Positions 42,713-56,230 of a stretch of DNA of 64,000 nt are shown one piece after another. Source of the DNA: Cryptomeria japonica (taxonomy: Eukaryota > Streptophyta > Pinopsida > Cupressales > Cupressaceae); contig NC_081415.1 of assembly GCF_030272615.1 (NCBI RefSeq), positions 269,484,425 to 269,548,424 of the forward strand. The letters are read 5' to 3'. Numbering within the stretch: the stretch's first letter is position 1; the number at the start of each line of letters is the position of its first letter. The position numbers and the translations under genes are program-made. Below the pieces are notes generated by a model. That model was not told the DNA's origin. It worked only from the letters and a program-made list of their open reading frames with translations, and searched no databases.

Positions 42713-44640
42713 ATGATGTTCTCCCCATGGAGTGACATTGGAGACACTAAACTAAGGCATGTAGATGTTCAAGAATTTCTATAGAGAGTCAATACAGAAG
42801 GGGGCAATACATTTCATGGCTTAATGCATGAATTAATTAGGATTGGTGCATAAAACAAATCCAATTTCCCTCTAATCTCCAAAGTTGGTCTTATCTTGTG
42901 CTCAAGCCTATAATAGAAAAAATAGAAAAATAGAAGGATAGTTTATCCTATAGGTTAGACCATTATAGACATCAATATAGAAGTAATTAGGATAAGTTTG
43001 GGCTCCCTAATTATTCCCAAATTGATATAATAAATATGAAGGAGGCAATGAAGTATCATAAGAGAAAAAAACACACAAGTTGTTAAATTCATCAATGAGA
43101 ACCTATTGTTATAGAGAAGGAAATCAATAGTAGAGATGGCCAAGGTCAATAGTAGAGATGGCCAAGGTCATCCATAAAAATTGAATTCTAGAAGAATGCT
43201 AAGGATATCATTGCCCACCTCAACATAGTCTTTGGTTTTCCCAATGATAAGGACTTTTACCCTTGGATATGATAGTATACCCTTCAAGTTTGTGCTAGTA
43301 AAAATACAAAATGAGAAACATTAATTAGTTACTCATTAGAGGAATAAATATATGATGTGTTGGGATCAACTAGCTTCCACATGACCTCCTAATTGGTTTA
43401 CATGGTATCTTTTTAGGTCAAGTTTCTAGGATTAAACCAATTAAGCACTATGTCACTCTTAGAAATCGAAGTGTATGACCATTATCCCCAACTTGAACTG
43501 AAAGAGAGATGTAGGCAATATAATAGAGTAAATAATGTATTTGTATATGTAATTTTTAGGTAATTGGAGAAAGATTATTTCAAGAGGATATCATTGGAGG
43601 AAACTACAGAAATGGCCAAATTAGGGAGCTAATTTACCCAATTCAAAATATTATTCTACATCAAAGTGGGTGGCTTTCATAGGGCATCATACAAGCCCCC
43701 AAGGTACCCCAATGACAAGATAATATTGTTGGATATTTGTAGACAAGCGTTGGAGATTCACAGGTTGATTTATAGTAAGAACAAGGTTGAATTCACATTA
43801 CCCATAAAGGTGGGGGTATACTCTTATTCCATCATGTAAGTGGCCGAAAAAGGTAAGTTAGAACTAGCAAATTAACTGCACAAAAATGAGGTTAGGGAAA
43901 TATTTGATCCCATTAGAAAGATTGGTCCCTTGATTAGATCTGTATTTATCCATGTTCCATCTATTACAAAATTATGGGTTGATTGTCTAGATGAACATGA
44001 AGTGAGACTAGGGGGCCATTGTTGGATGATAATCTCTTTAGTCATGGGAGGTGGTTTAGAGAAAGCCCCCAAAGAAATGCATGAGTATGGGAAGGTCCTA
44101 GAACCTTCCTACAATAAAAATAAGAGTTGCACATAGAATATGAAAAGGGTAGACTATTTTGTGCCAAAAAATAGCTTTATTGAATCTTGAACCAAGGCAA
44201 TAAATTTCCAAGACCATGGGCTAGTTAAGGTAGCCTTACCCAATGGATGCACCATAACCACAATAGAAAAATACTTCCAAGGAAACTCCACAAACTCCTA
44301 AAGGCACAAGAAGAGCAAGAAAATCATTAATTATTATAGCATAGAGGAAGGCCATGAAAAATAAATGAGGTCCCCCAAGTGAAAGTGACTATGGAAGAAT
44401 ATTTTGAAGAACTATTGATGAGAAGGGCTAGACCAAGGACTTCTAGAGAATAAAAATCAGCAAGGAGGTGGGGTAGGTATAACCTACTTCTTTAGTCACT
44501 TCTCTAATATCCTTATCTCCCCTTTCACCTGTTCCTTCTCCTCCCTCACAAATAGTAGAGTCTTCTCCTCCTTCACAAGATGATATTCTTAAATAGCTCA
44601 TTGAGGAGGTAGAAGTGACAATTAGGGAATTATGAGGGAA
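42713..44640 (+). pseudogene. Copy D: decayed giant-LTR ORF
   Basis: From ATG 42713 the translation gives SPWSDIGDTKLRHVDVQEFL, matching SNIGDTNLGNF of copy C and GHVDMSEFIQR of copy B. The signature block is at 43630-43750: TQF, then YIKVGGF and KPPRYPNDKIILLDICRQ. A Ser/Pro-rich linker (VTSLISLSPLSPVPSPPSQ, about 44500-44560) matches the linker of copy B. Stops and frameshifts are frequent, so it is long dead. Its right part is lost at about 44640-44690, where unrelated LTR sequence begins. Confidence 0.75.
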
Positions 44641-44689
44641 ACCTACACAAGAAAAAATATAACTAATTACAAATATATGTTATTCTCAA

Positions 44690-45985
44690 CCGGTGCTGAG
44701 AGGAAAGGGGTGAATCAACACTTTACCAATTTTACACTATTAAAACTTTTAACTCAAGTTTGCACTTAATTACTATTCATCAATTCAAACAATTACTGCA
44801 GAATAATATGCATGTATGAAAAGATACATAGTGACACCAAGATTTATCTCATGGAAACCCAAATGGGAGAAAACCACGGTGTGAGTAGGAACTCACAAAA
44901 TTTGTACTCTTCTAGAGTACGCCCGGTGAGGAGCCATCCCTGTTAGGAGATTACAAAGACACTATTAGGTGCCACCCAGTTAAGGGATTTTGTTTAAGGC
45001 TTGTCAGTGCCTTTACCCTATTAAAGTTAGCCTTGTTAAAGGTCTTGGGATCAGCAATTAAGATGACACCCGGTTAAGGGATTTTACAATGAGACATGTT
45101 AAAGTCCACCCTATTAAGGGATTTTAGTTGCAATGGTTAGAAAGCAACAGAAAGATGACCTGCTGAAGTGGATACTGATAGCTTGATGAGATCACAATCA
45201 AAATCATACTCTATCTGCACTGGTTGTGTCTGCTCTGCACAACACCAGTTTTCTACTTATACCTTTGGCTCCGCACTCTGCTGGTTCTTTGACCCTCAAC
45301 TCTTCACTCTATCAGTCCTCTGACCTTTGGCTCTGCACTCTGCTCTGCTCCCCATGTGTTCACCTTTTTCTGATCTCTTTTTACATTAACAACAACTTCA
45401 TCAAAATGAATTAAGTGAATTTATTTCCCTTTGGTTCTGGTGCAAACTTTCCCTCCAAAAATCTCATTCAAAATTTTGTTACCGCGTCATAAATTACTCT
45501 CCAAAAATTATTCCAGGAATATCGGTCAAGACAATCATTCATGTCGATAAGTCTGTCGGTTGACTAGAGAAGATTGTTGGTTTAACTAGATGTTAATTGG
45601 ACGTTTCCTAGTCTGTCAGTTGAGACTCCTGTTCTGTCAGAGTACCGATCAAATTCTGCATAGTCGATTACCTTTTGTATACCGATCTATTATCTACTTA
45701 GCCGATTATCCTCCCGTGTACCGATCTGTTCACTACTTAGTCGTTTGACCTTCTGTGTGTCGGTCTACTCACTACTTAGTTGGTCTACACTCTGCTTAGC
45801 CGATTAACCTTTGTATATCGGTCTACTCACTGTCGATAGGAATAAGAATTCTTGTTCTTTACCGATTACCCTTTACTCCGTTATCGATGGACTGTGAAGA
45901 CTTAGAAGATGATGTTGCCAACAATTACAACCATTTTCAGTCACAGGTCATACAAAAATGTACCAAAATGTCAACACTATCTATT
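44690..45985 (-). other. LTR-retrotransposon fragment without coding capacity
   Basis: Contains GGTGCTGAGAGG..GGGGTGAATCAAC and GGAAACCCAAATGGGAGAAAA, words shared in kind with 46000-46200 (AAGAGGGGGCTGAATTAG, GTGGAAAACCCGGTAAAGGG). Repeated GGTTAAGGGATTTTAC-type phrases occur at 44980-45125. No ORF of note was seen. Confidence 0.4.
45655..45840. repeat. Short tandem repeat, unit about 41 bp
   Basis: Four to five degenerate units of the form TACCGATCTGTTCACTACTT AG(C/T)CG followed by TTACCTTCTGTG. Units are best kept at 45679-45717 and 45718-45759. Confidence 0.7.
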
Positions 45986-46480
45986 GCAATGATCTGATAC
46001 CAGGAGAAAACTAAGAGGGGGCTGAATTAGTTTTCTCACAAGTACAGTAGTTAATGCAAATTATAAGATTAATACTAGAGCACAACACACTGAAAGATGA
46101 AGCATGAAAGCACAATACACATGACACCAATATTTTAAAGTGGAAAACCCGGTAAAGGGAAAAACCACAGTGGGAAACCCTACCCACAATCAGATAATAC
46201 TTTTGCAGCAATATGTGAAATAATTACAATGAGGATTTCACTTGCAATCAGGTTAACAGCCTAGATCTCACTGCTAATCACAAAAAGAGAAGTCTCACTG
46301 ACTTACAAAACATCGGACTACAATCCGGAGAAAATGAACTAAGAAAGTAGCATCGACTAATGCTTGATACAGTTTTGGTTAAGCACGGATGTATGCCCTG
46401 CAATACCAAGTCCTTTTGATCTCCTCGCTGAAAGATATGAATTTATTCGCACATAAACCTTTTTGTAATGCCCACCAAAA
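45986..46480 (-). mobile_element. Copia-type LTR end with primer-binding site
   Basis: On the minus strand, TTTTCTCC is followed by TGGTATCAGATC (46002-45991), a copia primer-binding site. The LTR therefore lies to the right, up to about 46480. It contains the AACCCGGTAAAGGGAAAAACC block. The other LTR was not identified. Confidence 0.45.
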
Positions 46481-49400
46481 TACCCTAGAGAAATACACCT
46501 AATCTAACTACAAATAGAGAATTAAAAAAAAAAAAAAAAGATCATCTACTAAACAACACATACATCTATAACATTCATCTAATGCATATCAACTACATCA
46601 TCTACTAAATGCATCATTACAAATTACATCTTAGCGCAATTTACACAAGTGGAATAAAAGATCATATCATCTTTTCCCTAGGGTATCTCAACGTCACTAC
46701 TTAAGAGCATCCTATGGACTAGGTTCATTTTAAGTACCAATACCAAATGTTCCTAATTCCATATAATGCATCCATTCTAACATCATAAAGCTAACACATA
46801 CTCTTCCTAACATCATGATACTAATTCCACAATAAATCATTATTTCCATTAAGACTACCTTAGATCTAGGAATCATATGCATAACATTAGGAATACTTTC
46901 ATATGCAATTACATTAACATACACCCATGATATCTAATCAAAGTACATATTTCCATCTAAAAATCATACGTTAATTTTTTTAAACATACAATAGGACAAC
47001 TTGTGTCATATTCAAGAATACCATTTTATTATATACAATTCCTAGTCCTACAAGATCACATTACATAGAATTATTTTTACAAGGTACATGATCCTTCCCT
47101 TAATACAATGCCATCATGAATACATGAGTAATAAAATACATAGAATTATCTACAAGTCTTCTCGCATAATGAAGAACAATAAAATCCATATCCACACACA
47201 CAACTCCAATGAAGTATATCCCAATGCAAGAAGGCATCAAACCACCCGACCATGTGGAACCAAATAGGAACCACCCCTCGTGCTAGGAGATGACATGGGG
47301 TTCCAACTGTAATGCCCCGCCAGGAATCCCCGAAGGGATAAGCCAAAATTACAAGAATAGCGTGCAAAATTTTTTTTTTTTTTAAAGTTACAACACATAA
47401 GATGCAACAAGATAACAAAGATTCAGATTACATAGCGGAAGACTTCAACTAACTCCTAAAGAGTTTCCCAACGAGATTACTTAATTTCAAAATTCATTTC
47501 ACTCACACCATTAATCCAATAAGCTGATTATTTTAATAACGAGATAATTCATAAACAGGATAATTTCTTTCAAAGGACGGAAATATAAATCACAACAAAG
47601 ATTCATCATTTAAGATCCATTCATAAACTTCATTCAATCTTTTCATTTAAAATTACAAACCATACATATAACATTCTAACACACTAGGATTTTCATCGAA
47701 AACATAAGAGATCTTACCTAGCATATTTAAATTCCTTAACATCAACTAAGTACAATTCATTACTCTAAGATGCATTATTCCATGTTCCAACTTATTGCAT
47801 TAAACGGACGATTTCACACATGCATTACGATAAATCGCATCTCAACCAATTATGCATTCGATCCACATGGCATTCAAGATAGAACTGAATATAAGCATTT
47901 AAAGTTAATTCCATTATCCACTTAACCATTTTACATAAATTAATCATACATGAATAAAGCTGAATAAAAGAAACACAAGAGAATACATCACATAACACCA
48001 TAATGATCTCGGAGTTCACCCCTAAAGGGCTACATCTCCGGGTCTGCTCAACTGCAAGACCCCCTCGGATAAATAATAAGGTTAAGAGTACAAAAGGTTA
48101 CACCATACAATCCAGCCATCAAGGCGATACATAAATAATATACAGATGACCACAACGGTCAATAATTACATAAACGATCCTTACAAGGAACAGGATCCAG
48201 CTGAACATAATCAAGCTAATGACATAAGAGTCCATGAGGGCATCCATAAACTGAACCATCACCACCCAAGGTCTAACATGAAACCGACACTCACAAGGGC
48301 AGAGACAAAGGACGACTCACAAAGGTACTCAGAACAGGACAAACGACAACCCACTAGCGAACGTAGGGACAAGTGTCATCACACAACCTGGTATGGATAC
48401 CATGGCAAGTCTTCATAGGTCCCGGCCCATACACTGGTAACCCTGGCAACCTAATCCGAACTTCCGGCCCATCCAAGCCTCATGTGGACCCACACATCCT
48501 CTCGTGAAGACAAGGAAGGTAGTTTGCCATTTCAGGCCTTCTCACAGCATGCCGAATCTATGATAGCATTCGTCCCATGTGTGAGGCACATTATCTTATT
48601 TAGAGATTATTTTCTAATCTATTTAGTTTATCACTTATTAGACTCACTTTCGACGGGTTATCCAGCAGCCACTTTGGGCGCGGCCCCCAATCGAAAGCCA
48701 CTTTCCCATACGACACTAGACCAACTCAGACGAACTCAAACCAAGGAATACACATGGTCAGACGAACGGAGTTCAAGAAGATACAATCATCAGGTCAAAC
48801 ACAATTCAACGGTGAACACTTACTGACGATACTCAACTAGAGACCTGATAAATAAGGTTAACCACGAATCATCATTCGACTCGTACAAAGAGGATATGAC
48901 CAATTATGACAACATCACAATACAACAGTTAACTCGGAATTCAAGGACTAAAACAGGAACACCAAATCATCCTTACGACAGGGTCCTACTAAACCAAGCA
49001 ATCTTGCCATTTCATAATTAAAGCGAATACAGTAATTAAACTCGCAATGCAACAATCAGAAAAGACAATATTTCCACAATTTGATTTAATCATTAAACGA
49101 CGATCAAGTTTTCTACATGATCTAAAACAACTTACAGTTATCTACCTCATCAAGGGATAATTTGTTCTTGGTTTTCTAACTCCTAAGGGTTCAAGCATTG
49201 AACAGGCAATTTAAGCCGTAATGAGTTTTTAACCAATTCGTATTAATAAAATTCAGACAACCATTAATCAACTGAATAAGACATTTAATCTCCAACAAAA
49301 ACATCATTAACACACTGGTCTAAAACCAACTTCTACAGTTTCGTAATTTCAATTCCAGTTACGTAATACGGATTACGGAAATAAAATGTAGAAAAAGAAT

Positions 49401-49874
49401 CTAAATGGAGATAATCATTTCAAAAGCATATCGTTTCAATTCAAATGCCCAACGATAAATATATCACTTACTTTCCAATTACTCAACTGATATGTTCTTA
49501 TATAGCATTTAACATCATCACTAGTAATTCCATCGTATTAAAACGATTTTCCCAATAACAGATTGTTCTCTATTATGTTTTCAAGCAATAATACTTTAAT
49601 CGAACTTACAATTCTGATTATACTTAGCATTGAAATAACTTTCCTTGAAATAATAATAAATATTTAATAATATGCAAATAATATATATATATTTTTTTTA
49701 ATAAAAAAAAAAATACATAAAAAAAAACTTTTGAAAGAAAAACAAAACTTTTAAACGACCCAAATATGAATCGGCCGCATGGGGAATCGGGCTGTGCCCT
49801 AGCCCCAGCGGCTCCCGCGCAGGGACGCGCCGCTCCCTGCGCCTCCGCATAACCCACAGGTCCCAGGATCGTAA
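46481..49874. other. Mixed LTR-element sequence, no gene
   Basis: TGTAATGCCC(A/C)(A/C)CC-type starts at about 46472 and 47309 look like left ends of LTRs, but I could not find their partners. 48420-48830 has a GC-richer block (GGCCCATACACTGG, GGGCGCGGCCCCCAATCG). 49770-49870 is a local GC island. ORFs at 48146-48418 and 48482-48826 are not recognisable. Confidence 0.4.
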
Positions 49875-50818
49875 CCTGGCTCTGATACCAAAACTCACTC
49901 AAGACCTAGGATGACACCTCAAAACCATGGGACTCAACATAGCACATAATAAACTCAACATAACAATAATCACATAGCTCCACAAGGCTGAAATCAACAA
50001 TAGACTCTTCCAGAGGCGTATAATAAATCATGGTATATGGACATGGTCACATGTAGGAATGGAGTGTCATCACATGTTGTCCTCATATAGAAGGGAATAT
50101 GTCCATCCTTACTAGTCACGCTCCTACGTGCTAGCCTCACAAGAAGAGCAATACATACTCCTAATATTCATACAAGCTATCTTCACAAAAGAAGGGTGAA
50201 AACAATCCCTTAACAGACATGCAGAGCCATGTCAACCTATGTGAGTACAAGGGAGATTAGCTTGCCATCTCATATGGCCCAACCAAATAGAATTATCTTA
50301 TTAGGTGAAACCCAAATCCAATCAATTATTAAATGTTATCACTAAATTACAAAAAGGAAAGCTCCCATTGTGCCCTGGTGGTCTAGGTGCCAAGCAACCT
50401 AACTCATGTGACCCTGGTCATCAAAAGGAAGCCCACTCCCCCTAATCATGTGCCAAGCCATAGGGTAAAATATAAAATGACATCACAACATAAAAAGAAT
50501 GCTCACAAAAGACTTTCAAGAACACATAATATCACTGAGAATATACTGCACATCGAGAATTCATATGAACCATTACAAGCATAGGTCCTTCACCAATGCC
50601 TCATAGGTATAGTACCAATACAATAACATGAAACATAAGCACATCATAAAATACTACAAATCTTCAACAACGAGGTACAAAACATCCCACTGGAGCCATA
50701 GAAGCAATCCTCAAACAACAAGGCAACAACCTCTTGCTAGAGCAACTTCTGCATAAGGAAACTCCTTAATGGTGGGGCATGATCCCGCTTACTAGAGCAC
50801 AAAATACATCATGATACA
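49875..50818 (-). mobile_element. LTR with primer-binding site, minus strand
   Basis: TGGTATCAGAGCCAGG on the minus strand (49890-49875) is a good tRNA-Met primer-binding site. The LTR is then 49891 to at most 50818 and its internal region runs leftward from 49874. The LTR end does not show a clean CA, so it is eroded. Confidence 0.45.
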
Positions 50819-53030
50819 TGTAGTACCCCTCCCCGATCAAACTCCAGTTAACCCAGTTTGACCATGGTTGACCTTATTAATAGCCTCCACAGATGGTTGA
50901 AACATTGTGTTATGATGTCTTGATTTATTATGACGGATTATGTTAGATGGTTAAATGAGTGAATTTCAACCCCTTGAGGATAATTAGACATAATTTGCTT
51001 ATGTATCATATATCTAGTTGGGGTTTTGGGGTCCTATTCTGAACCCACCATAAGAATACCTCTCATTTCTATTGTGAATTTATCTTCCGAAATAGAACCT
51101 TGATACGTCATGGTCATGGGACCTTTTGACATATATTCATCATGAAACTATTGGATAAGATGGATTCCATGATGATGATGTTGTGATTCATTTATGCATG
51201 CCTAATTGATGATTGCTTTATATGATTTCTATGATGTTGTAATTGAGTAGATGATTGCATATGGATTTCTAGGGAAGAGAAATCGAGTTCTAATTATGTT
51301 GAGCTTTGATTTGGATCAATTGATGAGATGTTGTGAAATTGATGTTATGTGTCTAATGAGTATTTCCTTTCTTGTACTTACATATGAATCTGGTTTTGGA
51401 TTATTAATGTGTTAAATGAGATGTGTAGGAAAATTAATCCATGTGACCATGGAAATACACAGAGAACTAAGGCCAAACCTATGTGAAATAGTGAAGCCAA
51501 GGGTTGTCTATTTGGAGAGACAATACCTCGTATGTGTTGTATTTAATTTCGTAATAGTGATTCTTGAGTGTAAATTCACAAATTGTAATTGTTATTGTTA
51601 ATACTCCCAAAAGGACATGTCAAGTGTATTTTATGGTGTCACTTGACACTTGTGTTGTGTGTAAGTTGGGAAATGACATGTCCAGTCCTTAGGAGGGAAA
51701 GTGTGTAACCCAATGCATTTTTCAAATATCATGTTGTGGTCCCAAAAGATAACTTGGTTAAAGAGCCATTAGTTTGGTCAAATCAAGTTTGACCCATAGA
51801 CAAACTTTAGGTGGGTTTTTGGGGGGTCAAACTAACTCCTAGAGTTGAGTTTAGGTCACTTTTGAAGGCCCATATGATATACCTATGGGTAAGGGTAATT
51901 TTTAGCCATGTGACCACTCACATGTGACTGTCAAGTCACCTCAAAAGTGGGTTTTCCAAGATGGACGAAAATTCAACTTTTTGAAGATTGACCCTTGGTA
52001 AGACAACCTTCCATTTTAGTGATAGTTTCTCTTCCCACTTTCACTTACCTTTTTAGTTCCCATTTTTAGAAACCATGTAAGAGGTTGGGAAGACCAACCT
52101 ATGGGATCTCACATCCTTTCCAAGGAATTTGGAAAGTGTGAGGAGAGCCTACTTAGGGAGGAGATTCAAACTTGGGACTTTGATCACCCACTCTCCAAAC
52201 TTGGAGACTAAGAATTGTGTAGGAAATTTGGGATGAAGAGAAGGAAATTTGTCTAAGTGAGGAGACTTGTAGCTGCATACCTTTTGACTTTGTTGAGGTA
52301 ATTGGGAGCTCTTCTTCAACATTCAATCCATAGTAGGGGTTGAAGGTTGGTGCATTGTGACCCTTATATTTTTAGTTACATTTTCATGTTTGTCTTTGTG
52401 TAAAAATCTAGTTGAAAATCTATGTGTACGAGTGTATTCTTTTGAATCTTTGATTGTGATTTTGGTCAAATTGATAGTTGTTTTATGTGGCTTTCATATG
52501 AATATCATGTTTGGGAGTCAAGACTAAACTCACCCTTGGGAGAGCAGAGTAGTCTTGGGGTGAAGGGATTGTGACAATCGCAGGGTGTAGAGTCTCTCTT
52601 CTGGGAAGAGAGAGAAAAACAAGGATCTGGGATCCTTGCTGCTGTTATTTTGTAATTTGGGGGACATAAGGGAAGTTTTTGGCTTGAAAGCCTTTGGGGG
52701 TCATAAGAGATTTTGTGTTCATGTGAGAGACCAAGTTTTGAAGGATGTTTATGCCTTGTGAAGGCATTTGGTTATCATTGTATTGTTTGCAGTTCTCCCC
52801 TTTAATACTTGGTCCACCTTCAAACCTAATTTAAATGTCACTTGGTGACTTTGTGCAAGCCTGAGATGGGAGTTATTTGTTGTATATGTTCTCCTTGTGA
52901 AAATTTGGAAATGATGTTCTGAGCTTGAGTATGTGTGTAACCCATTTGGTTCTTGGTTCTTCTAGCTCGGGGGTGGCCTCTTGTAGGCCTAGGTTGGGAG
53001 GTGAGTCTCCATGGCCACAACCAAAGCTAC
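50819..53030 (+). other. Possible left LTR end and long non-coding sequence
   Basis: TGTAGTACCCCTCCCC at 50819 resembles a plant gypsy LTR start. What follows is non-coding with repeated GTTTGACC and CACATGTGAC-type words. I could not place a right end or a target duplication, so the limit is arbitrary. Confidence 0.3.
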
Positions 53031-54982
53031 TTTATTTGCAAGTCGACAACTTAATTTAGAAGATGGAGAAAGATAGTTTCCCTAAAATGGCTGCTAAAGT
53101 GATTCCAAGTGAACCCAAATGTTCATCTTTAGATTTTAAATCCTCCTATTAAATTAATTTGAATCTCTAGAAATGTTGAAAAGAGATAGATCTATGTAAT
53201 TCTCCTTGTATTCAATGTATTCAAGAAAGAGAATGTAATACTTTCATTAGTTGTTATATGCTTTAGCAAAAAGAAAAGAGTTATCTATGTAGCAGTTTGA
53301 AGAGTGATTCAAGTTGTATCTTCATGATTATTTCAAATTATGCAATCTTTATGTGATTAGAGAAATTTGGTAAAGAAAAGATTGTAAAGAGAAAGAGTCA
53401 TATGTATTTTCATTACTTTACTATTGAGTTTCAAAGAAAACTGTGTAAAAGAATGTATTGGTCCTATTAAGATTATTTGTTAGGAGAAAAGAAAATGAGA
53501 TGAGAAAAGTATTTTAAATCTGTTGTAACCTTCTTTGAAAGGAAAATAAAGTTGAAAGGTTTAAACTCTGAAATGGTGTTGAATTATTAAATTGCAGATT
53601 TTAGTTATTGTGAAATTCGAAGAAGCTATGGAGTTCCTAAAATAGTGTTGTAATATGTACAATTTTTTATTATCTCATAGTCAGTTTTCATTTTCTAGAA
53701 GATTATTTCAAATGCCAACTTAAAAATATATATATACTTTGTTGTTATTTGAAATAAAAAATGCAGTCATATTGTTTCCATTGTTTACAAGAAACCCATA
53801 TCCCATTTTTTCTAAATTTTTCATAAAATTTTGAAAAGGAAGAAATTAAAAAACCCAGAAAATATTGTGAAAACCCAGTTCACGAATTTAGAGAAATCTT
53901 CACCATTCTGAAAGGATGCAAATAAGGAGTATTAATCTGGAATGGAATGGTATTAATTGAGTTTATATAACTAACTCTATAAAAAACTGGTCTTGATTGT
54001 AATTCCTAGAAAATCGTAATTTAAATCCCTAGGAAAGTATATTTATTCTAAAATGAATGGAAATGTGATGCTAAATATGTGGTAAATTGAAAGCAAGCAT
54101 ACCCATAGATGAGCCAATAAAACATAAGTAGGAAGTAAATACAAGATCTAAATTAAAGATGCAAACGCATAGCCTCCTTTCAAATGTCCCATCTTCCTCT
54201 ATTCTTGAGGACCTTGAAGGTTGAATAATTGTTGGCTCTCAACAAAGCAATGACCTCCAAAGTGGCAACTCAAGAGTTGAGTAGCTAGTTCATGATTGAG
54301 TGTAAATTGTATAAAATGCACGATGATTGATGAATGATTTAGATAGAATTATCTATTCAAGCTACATGATTGATAAAATGAAACTAGATTAATATGAAAA
54401 TGATCTATGATTAATCTAATTAACAATTAATGCTAGATGATATGATGTAAAATCCCTATAATTACAATGCAAAAACTAGGAATGCAAGGGATCCTTATTG
54501 CTCCAAAATGAGGGGTATTTATAGGAATTCCAAGGCCAAAGTTGAGGTGGTAGGAATCGATGGTCCAAAATTGATCTGAAGATATCAAGGGCCAAGATCA
54601 AGGAAGTTGGAGAAGAGGTTGGAGGAAGGGATTCTTGTCATCTCTATGGTGACAAGTGTCAAGGAAGCTTTCTCATGAGAGGGAAAGTATCCAAGGGAGG
54701 AGACATGTGGCAAAAGTGTCATGTGTCTTGAGGGAAGAATATCCAACCCATAAGAGGTTAGGATGTGCAAGAGGATATGGTTAGTTAGACCCTAGGATTA
54801 TATAGAATGGGTTAGGTTAGGGGGTGGTTAGGTTAGGTGGTTAAAAGTTAGGAACAATGTGCTCAATTTGAATTTAGAAATTCAAATATTTAGAAAAAGA
54901 TAATTAATCTCAACAAATCATGATTTGATTTGTTTTCACTAATTATGAGATTAGAAGAATGAATTTAGATGGGGGGAGAATT
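53031..54982. other. No recognisable feature
   Basis: AT-rich sequence with no ORF above background and no paired termini found. A repetitive GTTAGGTTAGG stretch at 54800-54850 is the only local oddity. Confidence 0.4.
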
Positions 54983-55498
54983 AATTAATTTAGATTACTT
55001 AATCAAAGGGGATTATAAAATGAACTTATTAAATAAATCAATAGATTTATTTATAAGTAGATGAAAGGGGAAATTAATCAAATTATTTGTGAATTCAATT
55101 ATAATTGGGAAGGGGGATTAATTAAATAAATGAGTATTTAATTAATTATCTTCAGACCATTTTTAGGTGTATACAATAACTAGTCAAGTTCTTAGTTGCG
55201 TATTTAATTTAACTAACCAACTTAAAATAATATGGACTACAATTAATTTAGATTACTTAATCAAAGGGGATTATGAAATGAACTTATTAAATAAATCAAT
55301 AGATTTATTTATAAGTAGATGAAAGGGGAAATTAATCAAATTATTTATGAATTCAATTATAATTGGGAAGGGGGATTAATTAAATAAATGAGTATTCAAT
55401 TAATTATCTTCAGACCATTTTTAGGTGTATACAATAACTACTCAAGTTCTTAGTTGCGTATTTAATTTAACTAACCAACTTAAAATAATATGGACTAC
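54983..55498. repeat. 258-bp tandem duplication
   Basis: 54983-55240 and 55241-55498 are near-identical, with about four single-base differences (for example ATAAAATG versus ATGAAATG). Both start AATTAATTTAGATTACTTAA and end AATATGGACTAC. Confidence 0.95.
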
Positions 55499-55900
55499 TC
55501 TAAGGATAGTCTCCTAAATTAAATGCTAGGGAGCTATTCCCTATGAGGGAAGATTAATGATGGGGCTTAAGGATTGAATTTACCCCGCTTAGTTAAACTT
55601 ATGCTCATGTTACCCCTCTAGAATTTGAATTTTATATAACACCTTAACGTTTGCATTAAAGACCTTATTAAATTGACACTTAAATTATCAAATTTGTGAA
55701 ACTATGTGATCAACCACTCCTTCACATAACGTAGATCGCAAGCAATTTAATGTTATTTAAAAAAATGTGTTGTTGCATTTTTGTCCAAAAGTTTGGGCAC
55801 CACAAGACATCATATAGCATCACGAACCAATTAAAATTCCTCAACACAAACTTCATATGCCTTTGGGAACTCACACAATCCATACTAGGACTTTACAACA
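55499..55900. other. No recognisable feature
   Basis: AT-rich. The 62-codon reading at 55750-55938 has no recognisable content. Confidence 0.4.
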
Positions 55901-55929
55901 CTAAAATTGACCTTTTTGGGCCTTCCGGA

Positions 55930-56230
55930 CTTGTTTAGCTCTCTTGGTATGCAGGTTAGCGCCCTTGGTATGTAGGGTAGCATTTTTTAACTATTACATA
56001 GTGTTTTTGGTTGCTTGCACAATGTTATGGGTCCATTGGTCAATGTTTTGGGTCCATAGGTCAGCTTTCTTAGTCTGAAGATTAGCTAACTCAGTCAATT
56101 TGTCGGTACTCTGGGTCTATATCATTGTGTTCTTGGTATGCATAGTGGTGTTTCTGGTTGATAGGGTAGCGTTCTTGGTTAGTATGGTGGCGTTTCTAGT
56201 AAAGTGTGCAAAATCTCAAGTTTGAAGGAT
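55930..56230 (-). pseudogene. Decayed reading with short repeated coiled-coil-like units
   Basis: The minus strand encodes repeats of the type KNATLSTRNTTMHTKN, LTELANLQTKKADL and KNATLHTKGANLHTK, broken by stops. The 7-11-residue periodicity (Lys-Asn-Ala/Thr-Thr/Leu) suggests a coiled coil or fibre-like segment, as sometimes found in plant retroelement gag-like proteins. It lies about 1.7 kb downstream, on the same strand, of the gypsy gag at 57900-59226. A link to that element is possible but unproven. Confidence 0.35.

Noticed and set aside
45226-45414. Ser/Leu-rich ORF with repeated CTCTGCACTC words
   Set aside because: A short local DNA repeat explains the composition.
48146-48826. Two adjacent plus-strand ORFs of 90 and 114 codons in a GC-richer patch
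   Set aside because: No recognisable content; they lie within LTR-element sequence.
49624-49902. GC island that might be a gene promoter
   Set aside because: It lies directly beside the primer-binding site of a minus-strand LTR element and has no gene next to it.
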